The notes beneath the pieces were generated by a model, which worked only from the letters and a program-made list of their open reading frames with translations, was not told the DNA's origin and searched no databases. Positions 48,206 through 58,479 of a stretch of 64,000 nt of DNA are shown here, in pieces. The position numbers and the translations under genes were made by a program. The first letter of the stretch is position 1; each line of letters opens with the position of its first letter. Source of the DNA: an uncultured SAR86 cluster bacterium (GTDB taxonomy: Bacteria; Pseudomonadota; Gammaproteobacteria; Magnimaribacterales; D2472); contig CACJKN010000001.1 of the NCBI GenBank assembly GCA_902594005.1, positions 1 to 64,000 on the forward strand, written 5' to 3'.

Positions 48206-49135
48206 ATGAACAAAGTTATGGAACATCTAGGCAGTAAGTACCCAATTATTCAAGCGCCAATGGGATGGATTGCAAGAAGTAAACTTGCTTCTGCCGTCTC
48301 AAATGCAGGCGGGTTTGGAATAATAGAAACCTCATCTGGAGAGGTTGATGCTTGCAAAGAAGAAATCAAAAAAATGGCAGAGTTAACTGACAAACCTTTT
48401 GGAGTAAATCTGCCTTTATTGTTCTTAAGTGATTCGACAATGGTAGATTTTATTGTTGAACATGATGTTAATTTTGTTACAACGTCTGCTGGAGATCCAG
48501 GAAAATACATAGATGTTCTAAAATCGGCAGATATTACCGTTTACCATGCGGTTCCAAGTTTGGCTGGAGCAAAGAAAGCCTTTGAAGCTGGTGTTGATGG
48601 GTTAGTTGTAGAAGGAACCGAAGGTGGCGGTTTTAAAAGTCCTGAGGAGGTTGGTTTGTTTGTTTTAATTCAAGCAATTAAGAATGAAATTGACTTACCA
48701 ATAGTAGCCGCTGGCGGAATTGTAGATGGAGTTGGGATGGCAGCTGCGTTTGCTGCCGGCGCTGAAGGCATCCAAATGGGAACAAGATTTGTTTCAAGCA
48801 AAGAGAGCCCTGTTCATAATAACTTCAAAAATACAATTGTTGGATCAGAAACAAATGGAACTTTAATTCTTAATAAAAAATCAAAGCCCTGCATACGAGC
48901 ACTTAAAACAAACCTAACAAATGCAATTTATGAGAAAGGTGTTATGGAAATGTCCGAAATGATGGGCATTAAGAATTTATATTTTGATGGAGACATGGAA
49001 GCAGCTCCAGCACTTGCAGGACAATCAGTGGGTTTAATTGATAAAGTAAAGTCAGTTGAAGAAATAATTAATGAAACTATTGTTGAGTTCAATCAAACAG
49101 TTTCTAGGCTAAATGAGAGTAAATTTAATGAGTAA
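48206..49135 (+). CDS. nitronate monooxygenase family (NPD/FabK-like) protein
   Basis: YPIIQAPMGWIARSKLASAVSNAGGFGII, VVEGTEGGGF, IVAAGGIVDGVGMAAAFAAGAEGIQMGTRFV. Confidence 0.92.
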   Translation: MNKVMEHLGSKYPIIQAPMGWIARSKLASAVSNAGGFGIIETSSGEVDACKEEIKKMAELTDKPFGVNLPLLFLSDSTMVDFIVEHDVNFVTTSAGDPGKYIDVLKSADITVYHAVPSLAGAKKAFEAGVDGLVVEGTEGGGFKSPEEVGLFVLIQAIKNEIDLPIVAAGGIVDGVGMAAAFAAGAEGIQMGTRFVSSKESPVHNNFKNTIVGSETNGTLILNKKSKPCIRALKTNLTNAIYEKGVMEMSEMMGIKNLYFDGDMEAAPALAGQSVGLIDKVKSVEEIINETIVEFNQTVSRLNESKFNE

Positions 49136-49544
49136 TGAAATAAAAGATTTTTTTAAAACGTATTCAGACTTTGTCACTAAAGTAACTAGTGATCCTAGTC
49201 TTGATCTTGATGCATTAATGGAAAGATTAAAGGAGGTTGATGCTTCCTCTGATATTAAATCCGCAAGGTTGTTAACTGCTGCAATGGGCCTTGGAAGCGA
49301 GACTGGGGAATTTGTTGAGATTGTAAAGAAAATGTATCTTCAAGGTAAGCCTGCTTCAGAGGAGAACATCTTTCATATGAAAAGAGAGCTAGGCGACATA
49401 ATGTGGTATTGGGCTACAGCATGTGCAGCTCTTGATTTAGATCCACATGAGGTAATTGCTGAAAATCAAAAAAAGTTAGAGGCAAGATATGGTGAACAAT
49501 TTGAAGTGCAAAGGAGTGAGGTCAGAAAAGAAGGCGATCTTTAA
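49128..49544 (+). CDS. MazG-like nucleotide pyrophosphohydrolase
   Basis: LLTAAMGLGSETGEFVEIVKKMYLQGK..FHMKRELGDIMWYWATACAALDLDPHEVIAENQKKLEARYG. ATG at 49128 preferred over 49113. Confidence 0.88.
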   Translation: MSNEIKDFFKTYSDFVTKVTSDPSLDLDALMERLKEVDASSDIKSARLLTAAMGLGSETGEFVEIVKKMYLQGKPASEENIFHMKRELGDIMWYWATACAALDLDPHEVIAENQKKLEARYGEQFEVQRSEVRKEGDL

Positions 49545-49891
49545 TGGTTGAAAATATAGTTGCTTATATTTATTCAATTACTGGCTTAATATTTTTTATT
49601 GCGTGGCAAATGAATTACAGCCTTACAAAATACTTTATAAAAGAGAAAAATTTTACTAAGACATTGTACTTAGAGCTCTTTTTCTTAATCATTATTATGG
49701 TTTCTTATTACCTAAGTAGCTCAGCTTTCTTTATTTTGTTATTCATAATCCATGCAGCTAATATCTTTACAATTATTTTCCTAAAAGATCAGATCTTAGA
49801 TTCTTCAGAAATTTTTGATTCGCAGATTATGGAGATAACAACAGTTTCTTATTACATAGTTGTTGGATTCTTGCTCGTGTTTTTTGCTTAA
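49544..49891 (+). CDS. hypothetical membrane protein
   Basis: Several hydrophobic segments; 1-bp overlap with upstream CDS. Confidence 0.6.
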   Translation: MVENIVAYIYSITGLIFFIAWQMNYSLTKYFIKEKNFTKTLYLELFFLIIIMVSYYLSSSAFFILLFIIHAANIFTIIFLKDQILDSSEIFDSQIMEITTVSYYIVVGFLLVFFA

Positions 49892-51241
49892 CTATTCAAT
49901 AGCTTGAGTAATTAGATCATAAAAACCAGAGGAATAAAAATTACTATTTATGTTGGCTCCTGCAGCACGAGGTAAAGTCAAAATCCAGTTTGATTGAGAT
50001 AAATCGTTCGGAATTAATTTCATCTTCCTATCATTGGATGCATTTAGGATTGGTTCATATAGGCTAGACCTTACTACAACGATATTACGAGCAAAATCAA
50101 TCATTATATATTGCCCATCAAAACCTATTGTTGAATGAATAAAACTATTGTTTGGACAATTACCATTTTCATCATGAGTTTTTGCACAGATTTTCCAAAA
50201 CTGAAGTCCGTAACTTTCGAGATTTCTTATCCTGCTTACATAAGAATTATAACTTAAGGAATTTCCTTCCCAGATTCCTCCCAAAAGCAGCATATAACCG
50301 AACTTGGCATAATCTCTTGCTGTTGCATCCAGACAACAATATGAAAGAATGTTGCCATTTGAATGTCCAAAATTCTGAAAATCTTTCCACCAAATGGCAT
50401 TCATATTGATCTTTGAAAAAAGGTAATAGTCTGCGAAAGTTTGAGGGTCCTGCCCCGTTGCTCTAAAAATAATTTCGCCTAAAACATTAGTATCGCAATT
50501 GGAATACTGAAAATCTCCTCTTTCATAAATTTCTGTTTCTGAAAACCATGGCTGAATAACTCCGCTTTCAGCTAAATCTCTATTTATGCAACCGGTAAGC
50601 TGATCATCTGAATAAATAATATTTCCTCCTGAAGATGAATCAACCAAGTTTGAGCAAACTTTTAATCCCTGACTATCCGAATCAAAACACATTGGCGTTA
50701 ATCCTGATCTCATATCTAGTATATCTTTAATTGTGATGCTTGCCCTGTCATCATTTGCCCATTCTGAAATATATATTGAGGCTGAATCATTAATTGAAGA
50801 AATAAACCCCTCTGATTCTGCTATTCCAATTAAGAAGCTTGCAAAAGATTTTGCGCTTGACCATGACGAAGAGTAGCTTGACTGATCTCTATCACCAAAT
50901 TGAAGTTGGAGTAGTTCAGCATCAATTCCTGTTAGGTTTGATAAATTTGTTTTCTCTCCTTCTAAGATGCCTCTATATCTCTCATAAACCAACTTTCCAT
51001 CTTTAATCACTATTGCTGATTGGGTGAAAGTTCCATCTGCAAAAGCAGAATCAAAGGCTTCTTTTAGTTTGTTCTCGTTCATGCTTACGGAGCTTGGAGA
51101 GACAACCTCCCAAACTAACGGATGCACAGGTGAGGAAGAAGATACAGGCAAATCATAGCTAGGAGAGCTAGATCCTCCACTACAAGAAACAATAAAAAAT
51201 ATTATAAAAGTTAACGTAAAAAGATTAGTTATCTTTCTCAT
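49892..51241 (-). CDS. serine hydrolase, class C beta-lactamase-related, lipoprotein
   Basis: Lipobox IVSCSGG; SSWSSAKSFASFLIGIAESEG contains the SxxK-type motif; ERGDFQYSNCDTNVLGEIIFRATGQ contains YSN. Confidence 0.85.
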   Translation of the reverse strand: MRKITNLFTLTFIIFFIVSCSGGSSSPSYDLPVSSSSPVHPLVWEVVSPSSVSMNENKLKEAFDSAFADGTFTQSAIVIKDGKLVYERYRGILEGEKTNLSNLTGIDAELLQLQFGDRDQSSYSSSWSSAKSFASFLIGIAESEGFISSINDSASIYISEWANDDRASITIKDILDMRSGLTPMCFDSDSQGLKVCSNLVDSSSGGNIIYSDDQLTGCINRDLAESGVIQPWFSETEIYERGDFQYSNCDTNVLGEIIFRATGQDPQTFADYYLFSKINMNAIWWKDFQNFGHSNGNILSYCCLDATARDYAKFGYMLLLGGIWEGNSLSYNSYVSRIRNLESYGLQFWKICAKTHDENGNCPNNSFIHSTIGFDGQYIMIDFARNIVVVRSSLYEPILNASNDRKMKLIPNDLSQSNWILTLPRAAGANINSNFYSSGFYDLITQAIE

Positions 51242-52097
51242 CTAAACGTTTTAGTAAACTTGAGGTATCAAGTCTGCCTGCCCCCATGTTTTGTAATTCT
51301 TTGTAATATGATTTTATCACCTCAGTTGTAGAAATGTTGGCACCAATCTTTTTTGAGAACTTTGAAACTATTTCAAGGTCTTTAACCATTAAATCTACTG
51401 CAAAACCAAAGTCATATTCATCATCAATCATTGACTCCCATCTGTTTTCCATTTGCCAAGATTGTGCTGCGCCTCTTGAAATGACATCTAAAACTTCTTT
51501 TGATGAGATGCCAGACTTTTTAGCAAAGCTAGCTGCCTCGGCTAAAGCCTGAATTAGTCCAGCGATACATATTTGATTAATCATTTTTGTTAATTGTCCA
51601 TTACCTGATGGCCCCATATATTTGTGGAAAGCTGAATAACAATCAAGAATTGGAGATATTTGTTTGTAAGCTGAGTTGTCTCCCCCTATCATAACTGAGA
51701 GTGAGCCATTTTGTGCTCCAGCCTCACCCCCTGAGACAGGGGCATCCAAAAAAATAGAATCTTTTTTTAAAATCTCTTTGCTTATTAAAGTCGCCGTATC
51801 AACAGAGGTTGTTGAATGATCAACTACTATGGTTCCCTCATTTATATGTTCCAAGATTCCATCACTACCTAAAACAACTTCTTCAATATCTCTATCTTCA
51901 CTGAGGCATAGAAAGATTACCTTAGATTTTAAAGCAAGGTCTTTTACAGATTCACATGTCTCCCCTTCAAATTCGGAAGTCCATTTTTGTGATTTGTTTG
52001 TTGTTCTATTAAATACTAGAGTTTGGTAAGATTTTGATATGTGGCCTGCAATCGGAAATCCCATAGTCCCAAGACCTATAAATCCAACTTTTAGCAT
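51225..52097 (-). CDS. NAD(P)-dependent 3-hydroxyisobutyrate dehydrogenase-like oxidoreductase
   Basis: VGFIGLGTMGFPIAGHI, FLDAPVSGGEAGAQNGSLSVMIGG, GPSGNGQLTKMINQI. Confidence 0.94.
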   Translation of the reverse strand: MLKVGFIGLGTMGFPIAGHISKSYQTLVFNRTTNKSQKWTSEFEGETCESVKDLALKSKVIFLCLSEDRDIEEVVLGSDGILEHINEGTIVVDHSTTSVDTATLISKEILKKDSIFLDAPVSGGEAGAQNGSLSVMIGGDNSAYKQISPILDCYSAFHKYMGPSGNGQLTKMINQICIAGLIQALAEAASFAKKSGISSKEVLDVISRGAAQSWQMENRWESMIDDEYDFGFAVDLMVKDLEIVSKFSKKIGANISTTEVIKSYYKELQNMGAGRLDTSSLLKRLDEKDN

Positions 52098-52101
52098 CTA
52101 G

Positions 52102-52749
52102 TTATCTTTCTTTAAGTCCGTTTTCTTTGAGAGTTTTCATTATTTTATCAAATTGGTCCTGCCCGAAAAAATGCTTGTCTCCAATAACCGTTAAAGGGAC
52201 GCCATGATGTCCTGCATTCAATTGATCAACCTGGTTTTGTTTTATTTGTCCAATGATTTCTTCTTCATGGACGTTTATGCTATCCCTTAGTTGATTTAGA
52301 TCTAGCCCAACCTTCTTGGCAGCTTCTGATAGATTTTCATCAGTATTCCAGTTCTCAACTCCTCCGAAGATTAAGCTTGATACCTCAAAAGCAAACTCCA
52401 TACCAACACCTTTCATTTGTGCCATTTGTCCTAAATGACAAATATCAAATATATAAGGTTGATGGCTTGATATTTTCCCAGTCATAATATTTTGTCTAAT
52501 AGGGTCTGGTTTGAGCTTTGATGTAAAAGGGATACCGAGCTTTTTTGCTTGTAGCCTCATATCTATCATTTTAAAAAAGAAAAATGTAAAAAAATTCTTA
52601 CCTTCAAACCACTCAGGCATTCTGATGGCTATTGGATAAACAACCTTAAAGTTTATTTCAATATCATACTTTTCTTTAAGCTTAAGCATTCTAGGGAGTA
52701 TCAAATATGAATAGGGACTTCTATATGAAAAATATAGATCTATTTTCAT
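52102..52749 (-). CDS. DsbA-family / 2-hydroxychromene-2-carboxylate isomerase-like protein
   Basis: IDLYFSYRSPYSYLILPRM; C-terminal GHHGVPLTVIGDKHFFGQDQFD. Confidence 0.9.
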   Translation of the reverse strand: MKIDLYFSYRSPYSYLILPRMLKLKEKYDIEINFKVVYPIAIRMPEWFEGKNFFTFFFFKMIDMRLQAKKLGIPFTSKLKPDPIRQNIMTGKISSHQPYIFDICHLGQMAQMKGVGMEFAFEVSSLIFGGVENWNTDENLSEAAKKVGLDLNQLRDSINVHEEEIIGQIKQNQVDQLNAGHHGVPLTVIGDKHFFGQDQFDKIMKTLKENGLKER

Positions 52750-53723
52750 GAGATTTTTGCTTTATTATTAAAATCTGAAGTAGCCTCACTAAACTCAGCT
52801 CTTATTCTTTCAACTAAAGATTCAACAGTTGGAGCGTCCTCTATGAGACCAATTCCCTGACCAGACCCCCAAATATCTTTCCATGCCTTCGAATCTGTAT
52901 TCCCACCAGAGCCGAAGTTCATTGCAGATTTATCTGCAGTTGGAAGATTATCTGGATCAAGACCAGCATTTTGAATAGAAGGTTTAAGGTAGTTCCCTAG
53001 GACACCAGTAAATAAGTTTGAATACACGATATCGTTAGCGGAGCTTTCAATTAACATCTGTTTATATTCTGGCTCAGCATTTGCTTCATGTGTTGCAATA
53101 AATCTTGTGCCTAGATAAGCAAAATCAGCACCGAGTGCCAGCGCAGATGCAACGGAATAACCGTCTCCTATGGAGCCTGACAAAATAATAGTTCCATCGA
53201 ACCAAGATTTTACTTCTCTTAGAAGAGCAAAAGGAGATAATGCCCCTGCATGACCTCCTGCTCCAGCGCAAACTAAAATTAAGCCATCGACGCCCATATC
53301 AGCAGCTTTTTTTGCATGCCTTACATTAATAACGTCGTGAAAAACCAAACCTCCATAACTATGGGCTGCCTCAACAACTTCTGCGGGTGGTCTCAATGAA
53401 GTAATGATTATTGGCACTTCATGCTTTACGCAAATCTCCATATCGCCTTGTAATCTATCGTTTGATCCATGGCAGATTTGGTTTACTGCAAAGGGTGCTA
53501 CCTTTTTGTCCGGATTTTGTTCTTGGTACTCTTTTAATTCTGTTTTAATTCTTACAATCCATTCCTCTAGCACATGCTGTGGTCGTGCGTTAAGTGCTGG
53601 AAAAGATCCAATTATCCCAGCTTTACATTGTGCAATTACCAAATCGGGAACAGAGATAAGAAACAAAGGCGCTCCAATGACAGGTATAGAAATATTATCT
53701 TTTATTGAATCTGGTATAGGCAT
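52746..53723 (-). CDS. nitronate monooxygenase family protein
   Basis: IPVIGAPLFLISVPDLVIAQCKAGIIGSFPALNARP, LVCAGAGGHAG, GSIGDGYSVASALALGADFAYLGTRFIAT. Confidence 0.94.
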   Translation of the reverse strand: MPIPDSIKDNISIPVIGAPLFLISVPDLVIAQCKAGIIGSFPALNARPQHVLEEWIVRIKTELKEYQEQNPDKKVAPFAVNQICHGSNDRLQGDMEICVKHEVPIIITSLRPPAEVVEAAHSYGGLVFHDVINVRHAKKAADMGVDGLILVCAGAGGHAGALSPFALLREVKSWFDGTIILSGSIGDGYSVASALALGADFAYLGTRFIATHEANAEPEYKQMLIESSANDIVYSNLFTGVLGNYLKPSIQNAGLDPDNLPTADKSAMNFGSGGNTDSKAWKDIWGSGQGIGLIEDAPTVESLVERIRAEFSEATSDFNNKAKIS

Positions 53724-53768
53724 ATAAGCTCCTAAGTAATAGAATTAAAAAACTTAATATACCAGTAA

Positions 53769-54401
53769 ATGAATAACCGTTTTAATCTATTTTTAATTTT
53801 TTTTTCTATTCTCCTATCTTCTTGCTCGCAGGAAAAAGAAAATCAAACATGCTTAGTATATGAAAGCCAAGAAGAAGAATTTGCTTATGTCCAGATTGTT
53901 GGAGAAAAAGATATTAATTTAGATTTTTCTTCGTTCATAGCTACCTACCAAACTAGAGGAGAGTTTAGTGGCTCTTTAGGAGATCTTGCTGAACACGAGG
54001 GCTTGGATTTATTCAATATTGATAAAGATTTATCTGATATACCCATACAAACAATAGCTAAAGGAGTTGTCGTTTATGCAAGGACTGGGTGTCCATCAAG
54101 TACACAGTTTTCGGATAATACAATGTTGCGGGAGTGTGGTGCAGGCTGGGGCAATCATTTAGTAATAGATCATGGAGATAATATTTACTCAAGATATGGT
54201 CACATGAGGTTTGATGGAGTTTATAAAAGAGTTGGGGATAAAGTTAATAAAGATGAAATTATTGGGCTGATGGGCAACTCTGGAAGAAGTGAGGGAAGAC
54301 ATCTCCATCTAGAAATAGGATATTATTCAGGTGATTTTGATAGCTGTGAGCCTTCTAAGTCTTTTGACTTTGTTGTTAATCCAGCTGCTTATGGATTTTA
54401 G
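53769..54401 (+). CDS. M23 family peptidase, lipoprotein
   Basis: Lipobox LLSSCSQ; NHLVIDHGDNIYSRYGHMRFDGVYKRVGDKVNKDEIIGLMGNSGRSEGRHLHLEIGY. Confidence 0.92.
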   Translation: MNNRFNLFLIFFSILLSSCSQEKENQTCLVYESQEEEFAYVQIVGEKDINLDFSSFIATYQTRGEFSGSLGDLAEHEGLDLFNIDKDLSDIPIQTIAKGVVVYARTGCPSSTQFSDNTMLRECGAGWGNHLVIDHGDNIYSRYGHMRFDGVYKRVGDKVNKDEIIGLMGNSGRSEGRHLHLEIGYYSGDFDSCEPSKSFDFVVNPAAYGF

Positions 54402-55691
54402 TTGTTGCTTGCGTAATCTAGAGCTAAATAAACCATTGCTTTAACTCCTTCATCTAAAGCTCGATCATCTATTTTAAAGAATGGAGTGTGATTTCCAGGA
54501 GCTACATCAACACCTGGCTCGTTTACACCTAACCAAAAATACATACCTGGTATTTGTTGAGAAAAGAAAGAAAAATCCTCAGCGCCTGTAGTAGGTTTAT
54601 CAAGAATAAAAAATTTCCCATCAGCAGCTTCTGACAACGTCTGCGAATATTTATTTGTTAATTCTACGTTGTTAAAAGTGACTGGATAAAAACCTCCGAC
54701 ATCAAACTCTACATCAACCTTTGTTCCAGTTCCTTCTGCAACTCCTCGAGCTATCTGCCTAATCTCATCATAAATCTCTGCACGCAAGTCTGGATCAAAT
54801 GTTCTGATCGTTCCTGTAATTTGTGATTTATCAGGGATAATATTGTTCCTAGTTCCAGCTTGAACCATTCCTACTGAAATTACTGCAGGATTGTTAATGA
54901 TATTTATTCTTCTACTTACAACTGTATTTAATGATTCAATTAATTGTGCTGTAGCCATAATTGGATCGATGCTATCCCATGGCCTTGATCCATGCGCTTG
55001 AACGCCATTAACAGTGATTCTGTAAGAAGATGCAGCGGCCATTGCTGGTCCAGGCAGGACACCAAGATGACCATGTCGTGAATTAGTGACATGAAGTCCG
55101 AATATTACTTCAGGCTTATATCTATCAAATATTCCCTCAGCAAGCATAAGTTCAGCTCCACCGCCCTCACCCTCAGGTGCACCCTCTTCAGCTGGCTGAA
55201 ATATAAGCATTATATTTCCTTTTAGATTCTTTTTATTTTTAGCAAGAAACTCAGCAGCTCCCATCAAGATAGCAACATGAGCATCATGACCACATGCATG
55301 CATAACTCCGACATCTTGACCTAAATATGTTGTTCTTTGCTTCGATGCGAATGGCAGTCCCGTTTGCTCAGTAACCGGAAGTGCGTCCATATCTGCTCTT
55401 AGGGCTATTGTTGGTCCAGGTTTGCCGCCTCTTATTAATCCAACAACTCCGGTGTAAGCAATTCCAGTTTCCACCTCTACGCCAAGGGATACTAAGTGCT
55501 CAGCAACTTTTTTTGAAGTTCTAAACTCTCTATTGCCTAGCTCGGGAAACTCATGGATATCATGACGCCATTCAATAACTTTTTCCATTAAAGGATCTAA
55601 ATCAGCTTGAAGTTTCTCTTTAAGGTCTTGAGCAGCCAAAAACCCCGAGATGAGAATTGTTGGTATAAATAAATATTTCGTTATTTGCATA
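54398..55691 (-). CDS. M20 family amidohydrolase (hippurate hydrolase-like), exported
   Basis: EWRHDIHEFPELGNREFRTSKKVAEHL, RADMDALPVTEQTGLPFAS, GVMHACGHDAHVAILMGAAEFL. Met at 55691 gives a proper signal peptide. Confidence 0.95.
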
Positions 55692-55753
55692 CTTAAAAGT
55701 TTACAAAAAAGGTTTTGGATTGTCATTTTTATGACGACTTGGTATTGAAGTCA

Positions 55754-56443
55754 CTAATCTAGATTAATGTTATCTGCTACCCAACTAATTGACCAAAGAT
55801 GTCCTAATCTTTTTCCTCTATATTGACGTGGAAGCCTAACAACGCTGGATTCTTTAAAATCTATTAACTGAGGATCATAATCAAAGCTATTAAAAGCATA
55901 ATCTAGTTTTTTAATCGTTCTCCATTGGTAGTAGGAAACATTATTATTTTTTGATGTTGGATGTTCATAGCCGCAATATTTTTTTAAGTCACTACTACCT
56001 AAAGGTGCGGCTATAACATGTATCTCTGTTTCTATAGCCTCTATCTCATTTAGTAATAATGAAGAAAGTATGCCTCCATAACTATGTCCCAGAATTGTAA
56101 TCTTTTCGATATCTTTCATTGCTGATATTTCTTTCATAAGGATTAGAATGGTTTTTTGTGGACATTTTGTTGTATCCCATCGAAAAAAATAAGTCTTTGT
56201 AACTTCACTATCTATGGTCTGAAGTGGATAGATCCATTCAAATCCTCTGCTATCCCGGCCATGGATGCTAATCAGGATTTCTTTGCCTATTTGGCTGGCT
56301 TCAAGATCATGAAGACCAAAATCGAGATCCATAAGCTTCTGACCAGATTTAAGATATTCCTTATCAGGGTCTAGCTCATAAAGATTTAAAGAAAGTAATT
56401 CTAATGGAGTTATTAAAAGGGCAAACAAAAGATAAAACTTCAT
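55754..56443 (-). CDS. alpha/beta-hydrolase-like exported protein
   Basis: Signal peptide; nucleophile-elbow ITILGHSYGGILSSLLL. Confidence 0.7.
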   Translation of the reverse strand: MKFYLLFALLITPLELLSLNLYELDPDKEYLKSGQKLMDLDFGLHDLEASQIGKEILISIHGRDSRGFEWIYPLQTIDSEVTKTYFFRWDTTKCPQKTILILMKEISAMKDIEKITILGHSYGGILSSLLLNEIEAIETEIHVIAAPLGSSDLKKYCGYEHPTSKNNNVSYYQWRTIKKLDYAFNSFDYDPQLIDFKESSVVRLPRQYRGKRLGHLWSISWVADNINLD

Positions 56444-56449
56444 AATCTT

Positions 56450-57526
56450 TTATTCTTCAACAAAACCTTGCCATCTCTGCATATATTTTATGAAGGTTTC
56501 ACTTAGGCCTTCTTGGGTCAGATGCTCTTTAGAAACGGGTAGCTCTATTGGTTCAAACCTTTCATCTGCTATCACTCTCCTGGGGAAGTCATGATGAAGT
56601 ATGCCAGCTCTTCCGACTGTTACAAAATCAACATCCTTTTCTAATATTTTCATTACACTTTCGCCTGATCTTATGTTGCCGGCTACTGTAAGCATTGTGT
56701 TGCCAAAATCCATGTCTGTGAAATGCTGTAATAAATTTTTTCCTTTATATTCTTCTTCATTTGGGTCTTTAAATGAATCCCAAAGTGACATATCTAAGAA
56801 ATCAATATTATTTAAGGCAATAAGCTCCTGACATACCTCTTTTATCTCTCCAAGCTTTAATCCAAATCCTTCTGGTGAAAGTCGAACCCCTAGAACAAAA
56901 TCTTTGCCACAGTTATTTCTTATGCCCTCAACTATCTCAAAAATAATCCTCGATCTATTTTCATTAGAGCCACCGTATTCATCCTGACGTCTATTAATTT
57001 CGGATGATAAAAATTGAGAAAGTATATAACCATGAGCTCCGTGTATTTCAACTCCTTGATAGCCAGATTTTTTAGCCCTGACCGCTGCAGCTATAAAGTC
57101 TTCTCGAAGTTGTATAACTTCTTCAAAAGATAAACTTCTTGCGCCTGTATTGCTGTCATCTGATGGGCATACAGGTTGAGTATTTATAAGGTCTTTCGGT
57201 GAACGCATTCCGGCATGATGTAGTTGAGCAATTGCTAAGCTTTCATGCTTTTTAATTTTGGAGGTAAGCTTTGTTAAACCATCGATATGCTTGTCATCAA
57301 AAATTCCAAGCTGTCCAGGAAATCCTTTGCCTATATCTTGAACATGAGATGCACAAGACATAGTTATACCAAAGCCACCTTCTGCCCTCTTTGTCAGCCA
57401 ATGATATTCATCATCCGAAAGCACTCCATCTTCATGGCTTTGTGTATTAGTGAGGGGCGCAAGCATAAATCTATTTTTCATTTGATGACCAGAAGCAAAA
57501 GTTAACTTGTCATTGAGTGATTTCAT
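56450..57526 (-). CDS. NADH:flavin oxidoreductase (old yellow enzyme family)
   Basis: KNRFMLAPLTNTQSHEDGVLSDDEYHWLTKRAEGGFG, GYQGVEIHGAHGYILSQFLSSEINRRQDEYGGS. Confidence 0.95.
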   Translation of the reverse strand: MKSLNDKLTFASGHQMKNRFMLAPLTNTQSHEDGVLSDDEYHWLTKRAEGGFGITMSCASHVQDIGKGFPGQLGIFDDKHIDGLTKLTSKIKKHESLAIAQLHHAGMRSPKDLINTQPVCPSDDSNTGARSLSFEEVIQLREDFIAAAVRAKKSGYQGVEIHGAHGYILSQFLSSEINRRQDEYGGSNENRSRIIFEIVEGIRNNCGKDFVLGVRLSPEGFGLKLGEIKEVCQELIALNNIDFLDMSLWDSFKDPNEEEYKGKNLLQHFTDMDFGNTMLTVAGNIRSGESVMKILEKDVDFVTVGRAGILHHDFPRRVIADERFEPIELPVSKEHLTQEGLSETFIKYMQRWQGFVEE

Positions 57527-58479
57527 GTCAGTCTTAGGCTCCTAAAATAAAAGAAGAAAAATAATGTAGCTATTGAGGAAAGAATATGCCACAAAGCATG
57601 TGCCTGCACTAAAGAGTCTGGATTACAGAAGTCCGTTTCAGGATAGCCCTGAAGCCAAATTACAAAGGCTGTCAGATACGTAAACATTCCGAACCAAAAC
57701 CATCGAAATCTAGTCTTTCTCATGAGTGATTTCTTATTAATAAATATTGCTGGTATCCAAAATAAGATAGTCCACCAGTACTCGCTAAGATTTGCAAAAA
57801 TCTCACTGGGGAAGACCCCAAAGACTGCTGCAACAAGAAAGCCTATAAAACCTGATAACAATCTAAGTAGTGGTGAATAAAAGTGCTGCAATGATTCCGT
57901 AATTACCCATAAAGCTATTGATAAAAACCATAAATTTAGACCAATGCCAAGGTCATTTCCAAAATTCCAACTTATCAATGCATAAATTGTGATGTAAGAG
58001 ACATAAGTCTTCGCAAAAACATTTTCTGAATAATCCTTAATTACAAAAATGTTTACAAGCCAGGGAATTGAAATAAACATGATCATGCTTAACCAATCAG
58101 CCCACTGCCCCCATGCAGTATGAGTTCCATGCATAAGCAGTGATCCTGGACCCAAAAATAACGCAGCGGTTGCAAATATTATGGCCGTTGGTGAAGCGCC
58201 ATGAAATCTTGATTTGCCTCTCGACTCTCTTGATAGAATCCAGAACATTATTAGACCGGTAGTAATAAATCCTATATTTGAAAGAGCATTACTTGGCTCC
58301 CGAAAGTAACCACCACTGATCCTCTCACACCATCGTGAAACATCATTAATGCTATAGCCTGGCTCTACAGATAGAAAGCTCCCCGTTTGAGCCAATAAAA
58401 GATAGACAACAAAAAAAAGAATGGAAGCAGTCAGTGGTATGAGAAAAACTTTTTTATTCATTAAAAAACTCAGTCCCAA
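57523..58479 (-). CDS. CREST-superfamily / ceramidase-like integral membrane hydrolase
   Basis: Multiple TMs; WCERISGGYFREPSNALSNIGF, FLGPGSLLMHGTHTAWGQWADWLSM, VQAHALWHILSS correspond to the S/D/3-His pattern of CREST proteins. Confidence 0.75.
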   Translation of the reverse strand: MGLSFLMNKKVFLIPLTASILFFVVYLLLAQTGSFLSVEPGYSINDVSRWCERISGGYFREPSNALSNIGFITTGLIMFWILSRESRGKSRFHGASPTAIIFATAALFLGPGSLLMHGTHTAWGQWADWLSMIMFISIPWLVNIFVIKDYSENVFAKTYVSYITIYALISWNFGNDLGIGLNLWFLSIALWVITESLQHFYSPLLRLLSGFIGFLVAAVFGVFPSEIFANLSEYWWTILFWIPAIFINKKSLMRKTRFRWFWFGMFTYLTAFVIWLQGYPETDFCNPDSLVQAHALWHILSSIATLFFFFYFRSLRLT

